Assembly: GCA_022844045.1 (NCBI GenBank)
Contig: JALHMM010000035.1
Coordinates: 1 to 57,262, forward strand
Source of the DNA: Reyranellaceae bacterium
GTDB lineage: Bacteria; Pseudomonadota; Alphaproteobacteria; Reyranellales; Reyranellaceae
Length of the DNA: 57,262 nucleotides
Reading direction: 5' to 3'
Part shown: positions 48,426-57,191 of the stretch, one piece after another
How the letters are laid out: each line of letters starts with the position of its first letter
Position numbering within the stretch: position 1 is the first letter of the stretch
The notes under the pieces: model-generated
Seen by the model: the letters and a program-made list of their open reading frames with translations, nothing else
Databases searched by the model: none
Told to the model about the DNA's origin: nothing
Translations under genes and position numbers: made by a program

Positions 48426-51272
48426 ATGCCGCAGAACGTAGTCTGGCCGCTCCCGGCGAGCAGACCAGACGAAACCATCTATCTCTTCGGACCCTTTAGC
48501 CTCGATGTGCGGCAGCGTCGGCTACGTCGCCGCGAGGAGCCGATCGACATTGGGGGCCGGGCACTGGATCTGCTGATCGAGCTGGTGCGCCGAGCCGGCA
48601 AATTGGTCGACAAACGCGAGATCATCGCGCTGGTGTGGCCCAACCAGCACGTCGAGGAGTCAAACCTTCGTGTGCACGTGCGTGCGCTGCGCAACGCGCT
48701 GGGCGATCGTCGCGATTCCGAGCGCTACATCGCGACGATCGCCGGTCGCGGCTATGCGTTCGTGGCGCCGGTCAGTGTGGCGCGGCGCGACAATGCCGGT
48801 GGCGCGGACAGCAACGCGGCAGCACCCACCGGGTCTGCCCTGCCTGTCGCACTCACCCACATGGTCGGTCGCGACCAAGTGGTGCAGCGGCTTGTGCGCC
48901 AAGTCCAAGAACAGCGCCTTGTCTCGATCGTCGGTGCCGGCGGCATTGGCAAGACCACCGTCGCTATCGCCGTGGCGCGCACGCTTTCCAGCGCCTTCGC
49001 GGGCGCCGTCTTTTACGTCGATCTAGCCACGATCGATGCCGACCGTCAGGTCGCGGGCGCAGTCGCCGGGGCATTGCGCATTCCCCAGCGGGCGCATGGC
49101 GGCGTGTTGCGCCTGGTGCGCGCGATCGACGGCATGCGGGCGCTGCTCGTGCTCGACAATTGCGAACATGTGATCGAGGGCGTGGCCGCTTTTGTCGACG
49201 CGGTGCTGAAGGGCGCCAACCGCGTGCATGTGCTCGCCACCAGCCGCGAGGCGCTGCGCGCCGAAGGTGAATGGGTTCACCGGCTGAGTTCGCTGGAGGC
49301 CCCACCGGCAGGCGCCGCGATGGATGCCGTGACGGCACTGTCCTATCCGGCGGTGCGACTGTTCACCGAGCGCGCCGCAGCCAGCACGGGCGACTTCGCA
49401 CTGGCGGACGATGACGTCGAACCGGTGGTCGAGATCACGCGGCGGCTCGACGGCATTCCGCTGGCGATCGAGTTCGGCGCCGGCCTGGTCGGCGTCTTCG
49501 GCGTGCACGGTGTGGCCGCCGCGCTACGCGACCGCTTCATGCTCATGAACAAGGGACGGCGCACCGCCTTGCCGCGCCACCGCACGCTCGCCGCGACCCT
49601 GGATTGGAGCTATGAATTGCTGTCGCCGGAACAGCAGCGTACACTGCATCGGCTGGCGATCTTCATCGGCGTGTTCTCCCTGCGCGCGGCAGTCGACGTG
49701 AACGTGGCCGAAGGCGACGAGGCCGAGACGCTGGCGATGCTGGCCGACATCTGGTCCAAGTCGCTGCTGACGCACGAGACCGGTGGCTACCGCCTGCTGG
49801 AGACGACGCGCGCCTATGCGCTCGACAAGCTCCGGCAGAGCGGCGAGCACCCGACGATCGCGCGGCGCCATGCGCTGTATGTGCTGCGTGCCATGCAAAA
49901 CTACGATCCCGCGGCACCCGAGCGTCTGCAATGCTTCGACGACAACGACGCCAATATCCGCGCCGCGCTCGACTGGGCATTCTCCTCTGACGGCGATCCG
50001 GAGATCGCCATCGAGCTCACCCTCGCGGCGACGCCGTACTGGACGCGCCTGTCGCAGCTGAACGAGTGCCACGGCCGCATTTCGCAGGCGCTGCCGCTGG
50101 TCACCGGCAACGACGAGGCGGCGATGCGCCGAAGGCTGGCACTTCTCTCGCCGATGTCCAACGCTGCGCTGTTCGTCTACGGCCCCGGCAAGGAGGTCGA
50201 GGAGATCGGACGCCAGGCGCTGGCCATCGCTGAGGCGCTCGACGACAACGATTGGCGTCTGCGAGTGTACTGGGGGCTTTGGTACAACTGGCTCAACGTG
50301 GTCCCCACCAGCCGATGCCTCGAGGTCGCCGAGAAATTCCGAGCGGCAGCCGAGAGATCACCCGACTCGTTCGACAGGCTCATGGGTGAACGCCTGATCG
50401 GCTTCTCCTTGACCATCAAGGGCGACCAGGAAGGCGCGCGACGCCATCTCGAACGCATGATTGCCGGCTATCTGCCCCACCTGCATGGCGATCACATCGA
50501 GCGCTACCAGTTCGACCAGTTGGCGACGGCGCGTATACGTCTGGCCAAGATCATCTGGCTCCAGGGCTGGCCGGACCAAGCGATTCGCATGATCGATGAC
50601 ACGCTGCGCGATGTGCTCGCGCGCGGCCATCCGCTGACGATCTGCGGCAGCTTGGCGCACGACGCCATTCCGGTCGCGCTGTACTGCGGCGATATGCAGG
50701 CGGCCGAACGCTACCTGGCGGTGCTGGTGGAATGGGCAACGCGCAGCGCGCTGCACACCAATCTCGTGCTGGCACGCTGCCACGCCGCCCATATGGCCGT
50801 GCGACGCGGCGACATTGTGGGCGGCACGCAGGCCCTGCGCGACGCGATCGATGATGAGCGCTTCGCCGGCCTCGCTTATTCGTTCGTGCAGATCCGTATC
50901 GATTTGGCCGACTTCCTCGGCCTTGCCGGCGACAGGGCGCACGGCTTGGCCCTGATCGACTCCTGCTTGGCGGAATGCGAGCGCAACGAAGTGCTGTGGT
51001 GCATGCCCGAAGCCCTGCGCGTGAAGGCCGGTTTGACGGACATGGCTGTTGCAGAAACGCTGCTGAGACAAGGCCTCGAATTGGCGCAGCATCTCAAGAC
51101 TCCTGCAATGGCTCTCCGTTCTGCCAACGACCTCGCGAGACTGCTGCAACGCCAGGGCCGAAGCCGCGAGGCCCGCTCAGTACTGGCACCGATCCGCGCC
51201 AGTTTTACCGAAGGCTTCGGCACCGTCGATCTGAGTGCCGCTGACCAGCTGCTGAGGGCATTGAGAGACTAA
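48426..51272 (+). CDS. Winged-helix/NB-ARC-type ATPase transcriptional regulator
   Basis: A 948-aa regulator. Residues ~18-113 form an OmpR/PhoB-type winged helix (FGPFSLDVRQRRLRR to RYIATIAGRGYAFVAP). Next is a STAND-like ATPase with Walker A VGAGGIGKTT (169-178) and Walker B LLVLDNCEHV (240-249), followed by the LATSREALRAEGEWVH and RLDGIPLAIEF sensor regions. The remaining ~500 residues are helical, TPR-like repeats, the probable ligand or partner sensor. This architecture is seen beside metabolic operons it controls. Divergent orientation makes the PaoABC-like operon the likely target. The ATG at 48426 has no strong ribosome site; the domain starts soon after it. Confidence 0.88.
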   Translation: MPQNVVWPLPASRPDETIYLFGPFSLDVRQRRLRRREEPIDIGGRALDLLIELVRRAGKLVDKREIIALVWPNQHVEESNLRVHVRALRNALGDRRDSERYIATIAGRGYAFVAPVSVARRDNAGGADSNAAAPTGSALPVALTHMVGRDQVVQRLVRQVQEQRLVSIVGAGGIGKTTVAIAVARTLSSAFAGAVFYVDLATIDADRQVAGAVAGALRIPQRAHGGVLRLVRAIDGMRALLVLDNCEHVIEGVAAFVDAVLKGANRVHVLATSREALRAEGEWVHRLSSLEAPPAGAAMDAVTALSYPAVRLFTERAAASTGDFALADDDVEPVVEITRRLDGIPLAIEFGAGLVGVFGVHGVAAALRDRFMLMNKGRRTALPRHRTLAATLDWSYELLSPEQQRTLHRLAIFIGVFSLRAAVDVNVAEGDEAETLAMLADIWSKSLLTHETGGYRLLETTRAYALDKLRQSGEHPTIARRHALYVLRAMQNYDPAAPERLQCFDDNDANIRAALDWAFSSDGDPEIAIELTLAATPYWTRLSQLNECHGRISQALPLVTGNDEAAMRRRLALLSPMSNAALFVYGPGKEVEEIGRQALAIAEALDDNDWRLRVYWGLWYNWLNVVPTSRCLEVAEKFRAAAERSPDSFDRLMGERLIGFSLTIKGDQEGARRHLERMIAGYLPHLHGDHIERYQFDQLATARIRLAKIIWLQGWPDQAIRMIDDTLRDVLARGHPLTICGSLAHDAIPVALYCGDMQAAERYLAVLVEWATRSALHTNLVLARCHAAHMAVRRGDIVGGTQALRDAIDDERFAGLAYSFVQIRIDLADFLGLAGDRAHGLALIDSCLAECERNEVLWCMPEALRVKAGLTDMAVAETLLRQGLELAQHLKTPAMALRSANDLARLLQRQGRSREARSVLAPIRASFTEGFGTVDLSAADQLLRALRD

Positions 51273-51349
51273 CTATGTGCGGCCCGGCGCACGCCGAGAC
51301 AACGGCAACGAAGCCCGGAAGCGGATGTTCGACGAGGTGGCCAAACGCT

Positions 51350-52564
51350 TTAGTCGCCCAGGGTCACCAAGCCTGACTTCGCCAGCGCCTCGATCGTCGC
51401 GGCGTCGTAACCCAGCGCCGCCAGCACGGCCCGGCTGTCGCCGCCGATCTTCGCCGCGGCGTGGTTGCGCACGCCGGCGAGCCTGCCGTCGAGACGGAAG
51501 GGCAGCAGCGGCAGGCGGGTGACCTCGCCGCCGGGCATGACGGTCTCGGCGAGCTGGCCGGTGGCGGCCAGGTGCGGGTCGTCCCACAGGTCCTCGGGCC
51601 GTGCGACCCGCGAATAGGAGATGTCGGCTTCGGCCGCCTTGCGCTCGACCTCGTCGAAGGGCATGCGCTCGATCACCTTGGCCAGCGCCGGCAACAGCCA
51701 CGGCCGCGCGGCGATGCGGTCGTTGTTGGTCGTCAGGCGCGGGTCGCGCTTCAGGTCGTCGAGGCCGAAGAAGTCGACGAAGCGGCGCCACTGGCCGTCA
51801 CTGGTGACGCCGAGGAAGATCTTGACGCCGTCCGACGTATCGAAGGGCTCGTAGATCGCCCATGAGCTCAGCCGCTCCGGCATCGGCGGCACAGGATGCT
51901 TGAGCACCGCGCCGGCGGCGAGATGCGTGCCCATCAGCAGCACGACCGACTCGAAGAGCGCGCTCTCGACCAGCCCGCCTCTGCCGGTGCGCTCGCGCTC
52001 GCGCAGCTTGAGCAGCACCCCGACGACACCGAAGCTGCCGCCCATGATGTCGACGACCGAGGCGCCGGCGCGCAGCGGCCGGCCGCTCGGGCCGGTCATA
52101 TAGGCCAGACCGCCCATCATCTGCACGACTTCGTCGAGCGCCGCGCGATGCTCGTAGGGCCCGCCGAGGAAGCCCTTGAGCGCGCAGTACACCAGGCGCG
52201 GGTTGAGCTCGGCGCAGCGTTTCGGACCATAGCCGCGCTTGGTCATGGTGCCGGGCGCGAAGTTCTCGACCAGCACGTCGGCCTGCGCGACGAGCCTGTC
52301 GACCACCGCCCTGCCCTCGGGCTTCTCGATGTCGACGGCGAGACAACGCTTGTTTCGGTTGAGGAAGCCGAAGAAGCCGACACCGAAGCCCTTCAGCCGC
52401 CGTGTGCGATCGCCGTCGACCGGCTCGATCTTCACCACCTCGGCGCCGAGATCGGCGAGGATCAGGCCGCAGGTCGGCCCCATCACGGTGTGCGAGAACT
52501 CGACAACCCTGACGCCCGCCAGGGGCAACGCAGCGCCGCTCAGGGCAGCCACTCGTGCGCCCAC
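51350..52564 (-). CDS. CaiB/BaiF family (class III) CoA-transferase
   Basis: A 404-aa formyl-CoA transferase-like protein. It has VRVVEFSHTVMGPTCGLILADLGAEVVKIEP, DVLVENFAPGTMTKRGYG with the usual neighbour of the catalytic Asp, and a C-terminal GYDAATIEALAKSGLV. It moves CoA between a carboxylic acid and an acyl-CoA donor; the acid is unknown. The frame opens at a GTG (52564) and overlaps the 3' end of the upstream gene by 25 nt; a start at GTG 52552 is also possible. The upstream GIGHNGGP protein is co-transcribed, but its link is unclear. Confidence 0.87.
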   Translation of the reverse strand: MGARVAALSGAALPLAGVRVVEFSHTVMGPTCGLILADLGAEVVKIEPVDGDRTRRLKGFGVGFFGFLNRNKRCLAVDIEKPEGRAVVDRLVAQADVLVENFAPGTMTKRGYGPKRCAELNPRLVYCALKGFLGGPYEHRAALDEVVQMMGGLAYMTGPSGRPLRAGASVVDIMGGSFGVVGVLLKLRERERTGRGGLVESALFESVVLLMGTHLAAGAVLKHPVPPMPERLSSWAIYEPFDTSDGVKIFLGVTSDGQWRRFVDFFGLDDLKRDPRLTTNNDRIAARPWLLPALAKVIERMPFDEVERKAAEADISYSRVARPEDLWDDPHLAATGQLAETVMPGGEVTRLPLLPFRLDGRLAGVRNHAAAKIGGDSRAVLAALGYDAATIEALAKSGLVTLGD

Positions 52565-53163
52565 TTGAACAGGCTCAATCCGGCGGCCTCGGCGACGGCG
52601 ACATCGGCGAAACCGGTGCCGACGAAGAAGGCCTCCTGCTTGGGTACGGCGGCGGCGCGCAGCAGGCCCTTCACGTCGTCGCGCAGCCCGACCGCCTCGA
52701 CGGCGCAGGGCAACGCCGCCGACAGCGACGCGCGCAGGTCGGCCAGCGCTTCGGGCGACAGCTTGCCGTGGATCAGCGGATCGGCGATCAGCAGCAACCG
52801 GCCGCCGAAGCGCGCCAGCTTCGCCGCCATCTCCGGCCGCGCCTCGACCGCAACCGCGCCATCGGCGCCATGCGACAGGCGCGTCACCAAGCCCAGCGGC
52901 AGCAGCGCCGTCGACAGATAGGTGCCGGTATCGAGGATCGCCGCGGTGAACTCACGATAGGTGATGCCGAGCTTCTCGGCCCGCGCCATGCGGCGCAGCG
53001 CGACCTCCGGCTTGGGCGTCTTCCACGCCTTGGCGACGGCGCGGCGCCAGATCCAGGCCTCCCACGACATGTCGAGGGGGCCGCCATTGTGGCCGATCCC
53101 CGGCCGCCGCAGCAGCAGCTCGGCGTTGGGATGCTGCGCGCTTCTGTGGTTGCGATCACCCAT
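52540..53163 (-). CDS. Conserved hypothetical protein with N-terminal GIGHNGGP motif
   Basis: A 207-aa protein. GIGHNGGPLDMSWEAWIWRRA near the N-terminus (residues ~22 onwards) is a motif seen in many uncharacterised alphaproteobacterial proteins. The middle is Ala/Leu-rich and helical. The end EAFFVGTGFADVAVAEAAGLSLFKWA resembles the last motif of HAD-like proteins (GxxxxDvxxAxxAG), although the first HAD motif DxDxT is not seen. Function unknown. It overlaps the CoA-transferase gene downstream and lies 16 bp from the next gene upstream's stop. Confidence 0.65.
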   Translation of the reverse strand: MGDRNHRSAQHPNAELLLRRPGIGHNGGPLDMSWEAWIWRRAVAKAWKTPKPEVALRRMARAEKLGITYREFTAAILDTGTYLSTALLPLGLVTRLSHGADGAVAVEARPEMAAKLARFGGRLLLIADPLIHGKLSPEALADLRASLSAALPCAVEAVGLRDDVKGLLRAAAVPKQEAFFVGTGFADVAVAEAAGLSLFKWAHEWLP

Positions 53164-53179
53164 GGGCCGGCATCATACC

Positions 53180-54163
53180 TCAGAACAGGATGCGGATGAC
53201 GTCGCGGCAGCCCTTCCAGACCACGCCGTCGAGCACGCATTCCGGCTCGGTGAGCTCGTAGCGTCCCTTGTAGCTCGGCTTGCAGGCGCCAGGATGGCGG
53301 CCGATGACCGCGCCGCGCTTCTCCGCGCTCTTGTCGACGCCCTCGATGGTGAAGGCGACCACGGCCTCGCCCCCGCCCATGCGGCCGGCGAAGTTCAGCT
53401 TGTCGACCTTGCGGCCCATGCGGTTGTAGACCGAGCCGACCAGCTCGCAGACCGCCGTGCCGTCCTTCGGATCGGTGCCGGCACGCGTTTCCTCGAGCGT
53501 GAGCTGCACCAGGTCGAGATAGCTCACCAGCGGCGTGCCCGGGACGTGCGGCGGATTGCCGATGCTGACCGCCGGCCCGGACTCCTCGGTGATCAAAGAG
53601 TAGCCGATGGCGGTCGCGGCGCCGCCGAGCGCCGCGAACAGCGCGCCGCCCACGACCACACGCGCCCAGCCCTGGATCGGCCCGCGCCGCGTCGACCTCT
53701 CGGCGTTCATCTTGTCGACATTGGATTTGAGCTCGCGCAGCGCGCGCGAGCCGCCGCCCGCCAACTCCGGATCGGTGGCGAAGCTATGCACGATGCGCAC
53801 GATGTCGAGCGGGTCGAGCGCCTTGGCCAGCAGGTTGCGCTTCTTCTCGGCATCGACGCCGGGCAGCATCAAGTGCTTCTTGGTTCTGGCGTTGTAGAGC
53901 AGGATCGCGGTGTCATCGACGAACAGCCCGTACATCTGCTGACCGCGGCGCATCTCGAACTCGCCGAAATCGGTCAGCGTGATGGTGCGCTCCTTGCCGT
54001 CGCGGCCGCGCACCAGCAGGTCCTGGCTGCCCGTGCCGTCCGTCCCGGGCGTCTTGCGCACGTCGACGATGTCGACGACGGCGTCCTTGACCGACAGCTT
54101 CTCGTCGAGAGAGTTCAGGAGATCGAGGGCTTGCGGCGGCAGAGGCAGTGTCAACGTCGCCAC
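53180..54163 (-). CDS. Hypothetical single-pass membrane protein
   Basis: A ~327-aa protein with a cytoplasmic-looking N-terminal domain containing a compact beta-rich section (DLLVRGRDGKERTITLTDFGEF, MYGLFVDDTAILLYN). A helix at GWARVVVGGALFAALGGAATAIGYSLI follows the basic STRRGPIQ, and a C-terminal domain carries four cysteines (AVCELVG, GACKPSYKG, PECVLDG, KGCRDVI) suited to disulfides outside the cytoplasm. The start is uncertain: GTG at 54163 or TTG at 54154; a longer frame to 54460 reads antisense to the next gene and is rejected. Not recognised. Confidence 0.6.
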   Translation of the reverse strand: MATLTLPLPPQALDLLNSLDEKLSVKDAVVDIVDVRKTPGTDGTGSQDLLVRGRDGKERTITLTDFGEFEMRRGQQMYGLFVDDTAILLYNARTKKHLMLPGVDAEKKRNLLAKALDPLDIVRIVHSFATDPELAGGGSRALRELKSNVDKMNAERSTRRGPIQGWARVVVGGALFAALGGAATAIGYSLITEESGPAVSIGNPPHVPGTPLVSYLDLVQLTLEETRAGTDPKDGTAVCELVGSVYNRMGRKVDKLNFAGRMGGGEAVVAFTIEGVDKSAEKRGAVIGRHPGACKPSYKGRYELTEPECVLDGVVWKGCRDVIRILF

Positions 54164-54288
54164 CAGGCGCAGGGGTTGTCGCTTCGCCCGCAGTCTAGTG
54201 ATTGCGCACGCAGGGGCAAGGCGATTGGCCGCGGGGGCCGTTCCGTCGTAGTCTGCCGCCAACCAATGTGTCGCCGAGGGAAACGCCC

Positions 54289-55269
54289 ATGCTTCTGAGC
54301 CGCCGCCACGCCATCGCCGCCAGCACCGCCGCGCTCGCCCTGCCGAGCTCCGCTTTCGCCCAGTCCAAGTGGCCGGAGCGGCCGGTGACCTTCGTCGTGC
54401 CCTACGCCGCCGGCGGCGGCGCCGATATCGTCGCGCGCGAGCTGGCGCATCTGATGACACCCCTGTTCGGCCAGAGCATCATCGTCGACAACAAGGGTGG
54501 CGCCGCCGGCGGCATCGGCACCAGCGCCGTCGCCAACGCCCGGCCCGACGGCTACACGCTGCTCTACGCCGTGAGCACCAACATCGTGCTCAATCCCTAT
54601 GTGCTGAAGGGCTACAAGACCAACACGCTCGAGGACCTGGTCCCGATCGTGCAGACCACCGACTACCAGTACGTGCTGGCGGTGCATCCCGACGTGCCGG
54701 CGAAGAATGTCGCGGAGCTGATCGCGCTGGCCAAGAAGGACCCCGAGAAGCTGACCTACTCGTCGTCGGGCGCCGGCGGCAACAACCACCTCGCCGGCGC
54801 GCTGTTCTCGGCCGCGACCGGCACCAAGCTCACCCACGTGCCCTACAAGGGCACCGGCCCCGCGCTGCTCGACGTCATCAGCGGCATCATCACCATGAAC
54901 TTCTCCTCGCTGCCGCCGGCGGTGGGCCAGATCAAGGCCGGCAAGCTGCGCGCGCTGGCCGTCACCGGCACCAAGCGCGTCTCGGCGCTGCCCGACGTGC
55001 CGACGCTCGAGGAGGCCGGCATCAAGGGCGCGACGCTGAAGGGCTGGCACGGCCTGTTCGCGCCCAAGGGCACGCCGGTCGAGATCATCGACCGGGCCGA
55101 GCGCGACACGAAGGCGGCGCTCAAAGACCCCAAGATGAAGGTCGCGCTCGACAAGGACGGGCTGGAGTTCCCGCCCGAGATGACGCGCCCGCAATTCGCC
55201 GAGGCCGTGCGCAAGGAACACGCCTTCTGGGGGCCGAAGCTCAAGGAGCTCGACATCAAGTTCGAGTAG
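54289..55269 (+). CDS. Tripartite tricarboxylate transporter (Bug family) substrate-binding protein
   Basis: A 326-aa periplasmic receptor, the second Bug protein in the window. The signal MLLSRRHAIAASTAALALPS ends at SAFA-QS and carries a twin arginine. WPERPVTFVVPYAAGGGADIVAR, IIVDNKGGAAGGIGTSAV and HVPYKGTGPALLDVISG are the standard family blocks. There are no TctAB genes nearby. The ATG at 54289 follows GAGGGAAA. It is divergent from the hypothetical membrane protein and convergent with dksA. Confidence 0.9.
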   Translation: MLLSRRHAIAASTAALALPSSAFAQSKWPERPVTFVVPYAAGGGADIVARELAHLMTPLFGQSIIVDNKGGAAGGIGTSAVANARPDGYTLLYAVSTNIVLNPYVLKGYKTNTLEDLVPIVQTTDYQYVLAVHPDVPAKNVAELIALAKKDPEKLTYSSSGAGGNNHLAGALFSAATGTKLTHVPYKGTGPALLDVISGIITMNFSSLPPAVGQIKAGKLRALAVTGTKRVSALPDVPTLEEAGIKGATLKGWHGLFAPKGTPVEIIDRAERDTKAALKDPKMKVALDKDGLEFPPEMTRPQFAEAVRKEHAFWGPKLKELDIKFE

Positions 55270-55296
55270 ACGGGTTGCCGGCCGACGGCCGCGGCG

Positions 55297-55713
55297 TTAT
55301 TCGTCGCGCCGCGTGCGCTCCATGCGCTCGTGGCGCTCCTGCGCCTCGACGCTCAGCGTCGCGATCGGCCTGGCCTCGAGACGCTTGAGCGCGATCGGCT
55401 CGCCGGTCTCCTCGCAATAGCCGTAGGTGTTTTCGTCGATGCGCCGAATCGCCGAGTCGATCTTGGCGATCAGCTTGCGGAAACGGTCACGGGTGCGAAG
55501 CTCCAGCGCTCTGTCCGTTTCGGCTGTGGCCCGGTCGGCGAGGTCGGGCTGAGAGAGACTTTCTTCCTGAAGAGACGCCAGAGTCTGGTTCGATTCGTTA
55601 ATCAGTTCCTGTTTCCATTTCAGCAGCTTCTGCTTGAAGTACTCCTGCTGAAGCGGATTCATAAACTGTTCGCGGTCCGTCGGCCGGTAGCCCGGCGGCA
55701 GAGTCATCGACAT
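55297..55713 (-). CDS. dksA: RNA polymerase-binding transcription factor DksA
   Basis: A 138-aa DksA/TraR protein that binds the secondary channel of RNA polymerase and works with ppGpp to tune rRNA and amino-acid promoters. The coiled coil carries the tip motif DLADRA (57-62) and the C-terminal globular part is YGYCEETGEPIALKRLEARP. Only Cys100 of the usual four zinc cysteines remains (Thr103, Ser121 and Ala124 replace the others), which is the normal alphaproteobacterial form. The ATG at 55713 follows AGGAG by eight bases. Upstream is a 225-bp AT-richer region. Confidence 0.93.
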   Translation of the reverse strand: MSMTLPPGYRPTDREQFMNPLQQEYFKQKLLKWKQELINESNQTLASLQEESLSQPDLADRATAETDRALELRTRDRFRKLIAKIDSAIRRIDENTYGYCEETGEPIALKRLEARPIATLSVEAQERHERMERTRRDE

Positions 55714-55938
55714 ACGCCATGCTCCTAGAGCGGGCCCTGCGGGAGCCCGCCACTCGCCCCGAAAAAGCGCGCGGAATATAGAGGGCGAGGGTAGGAAAAA
55801 ACAAGCGCCTACAAGGCGTCGTCGCGACGGTCATCGTGCACTGCAACAAACGTCACCGACCCGAATTTACATAGATTAATCAAAGCGCTACCACCATCGA
55901 TAGCGCGATGGGCGGATTTTCAGAGAATCCCCGGTCAG

Positions 55939-56418
55939 TCAGGCACGCCGGTCGCCCTCAAGCCCCAGGACGCGATCGAGCGACCAGGGGCCGGGCCCAC
56001 GCACGAGAATGAACAGCAGGATCGACAACCACAGCAGGTGCGAGGGGTAATCCCGCCAGTAGACGCAGAACTGGATGAACAGCGTCATGCCGATCAGCGC
56101 CAGCGCCGAGAGCCGCGTCGCCAGGCCGGCGAGGATCAGCGCCGGGCCGCCCAGCTCGACCGAGGTCGCCATCCACGCCATCGCCTCGGCCGGCCATTGC
56201 GGAATGCGCAGCAATTCCTGGAAGAAGACCGGCACCGGCTCCTTGTCCTGCACACTGAGATACTCGTCGCGGAACAGCTGCGTGGTCTGCTCCATGTTGG
56301 CGGCCTTGAGCATGCCGGCGCGCCAGAACACGAAGAAGATGCCCAGCCGCATCGCCAGGTGCAGCAAGGGCTGAGGAAACGAATCGAGACGCCGAGTCAG
56401 GGCGCGATAGGCGGTCAT
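55939..56418 (-). CDS. DoxX family membrane protein
   Basis: A 159-aa protein with four helices. LAMRLGIFFVFWRAGMLKA is the typical first DoxX helix; later ones are MAWMATSVELGGPALILAGL, LSALALIGMTLFIQF and LLWLSILLFILV. DoxX proteins accompany MNIO/DUF692 and DUF2063 genes in metal- and oxidative-stress operons and may act as quinone-linked redox partners. Its ATG at 56418 overlaps the stop of the HvfC/BufC gene (ATGA), so it is the third visible gene of that operon. A longer frame to 56565 would overlap the upstream gene and is rejected. Confidence 0.85.
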   Translation of the reverse strand: MTAYRALTRRLDSFPQPLLHLAMRLGIFFVFWRAGMLKAANMEQTTQLFRDEYLSVQDKEPVPVFFQELLRIPQWPAEAMAWMATSVELGGPALILAGLATRLSALALIGMTLFIQFCVYWRDYPSHLLWLSILLFILVRGPGPWSLDRVLGLEGDRRA

Positions 56419-57191
56419 GGCGAAGGCTCCGGCAATGCGAGCACGGCCAGACCGAGAAGCCTCGGCAACACCGCGGTGAAATCGAACGTGGCGTCGGTCG
56501 CAGCGGCGCGCTCGACGGCGTCGGCCAGGCTGGTGGCGCCGTCGCAGGCCTCGAGCAATGCCCACTCACCGTGTGACAGCGCGGCGAAGGCGGCATCGTC
56601 GTCGCGCTGAAAGACAACCAGCGCGACACCGCCCGAGGCGAGATCGACCGGGCCCTCCTCCGCGCCGCGCGCGATCGCCCAGATGCGGTCGACAGGATAG
56701 GCCGAGCGCAGCAGCGAGGCGCCGCCGCGCAGCCGCAGGCGCAGTTCGCCCAGCGCCTCGGGCGCGATGGCGGCGAGATGCGCGGCGCTCAGTGCGGCGC
56801 CCGCGTCGGCGCCATAGGCGCGTGTGAGCGCCCAGTCGAGGCGCGCGGCGTCGGCGAGATACACCAGCTCGCCCGTACGCGCGTGTCGCTCGATGAAGTC
56901 GGCGAAGTTGGCGCCGTACTCGCTCAGCACCGGCGCCGAAGGTGGCGAGACGGCGATGTAGTCGCGTGCCAGGGCGCGGAAGAAGCCATCGCCGACCAGC
57001 GCGTGCACGCTCGAGAAGGTCGCCGCCAGCGCCGTCGAGAGGCTGTCGAAGACGTGGTGACGATAGATGTGCAGGCGCGCCCCGGCGTCGATGCGCGCGC
57101 CATCGACGAGCGCCGCGAGCGCGGGCGCGTCGCGGCCCAGGCAGACCGCGCGGAACGCCGTCTGCAGATCGGCGAGCGCCAGCGCGCTCAT
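56415..57191 (-). CDS. HvfC/BufC family protein (DUF2063 N-terminal domain)
   Basis: A 258-aa protein. Residues ~8-105 match the DUF2063 domain pattern (DLQTAFRAVCLG, ARLHIYRHHVFDSLSTALAATFSSVHALVG, FFRALARDYIAVSPPSAPVLSEYG, FADFIE). A partner-type second domain includes YPVDRIWAIARG. Proteins of this family are partners of MNIO (DUF692) enzymes that modify cysteine-rich precursor peptides; BufC is thought to help the enzyme bind its substrate. The gene overlaps by 4 nt both the preceding DUF692-like gene (ATGA) and the DoxX gene. This order is the known bufABC/hvfABC plus doxX layout. Confidence 0.88.
   Translation of the reverse strand: MSALALADLQTAFRAVCLGRDAPALAALVDGARIDAGARLHIYRHHVFDSLSTALAATFSSVHALVGDGFFRALARDYIAVSPPSAPVLSEYGANFADFIERHARTGELVYLADAARLDWALTRAYGADAGAALSAAHLAAIAPEALGELRLRLRGGASLLRSAYPVDRIWAIARGAEEGPVDLASGGVALVVFQRDDDAAFAALSHGEWALLEACDGATSLADAVERAAATDATFDFTAVLPRLLGLAVLALPEPSP

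Noticed and set aside
55864..55936. Terminator between the DoxX gene and dksA
   Set aside because: Only 6-bp stems (GCGCTA/TAGCGC and CCATCG/CGATGG) that overlap each other were found, with no T-tract; too weak to call.
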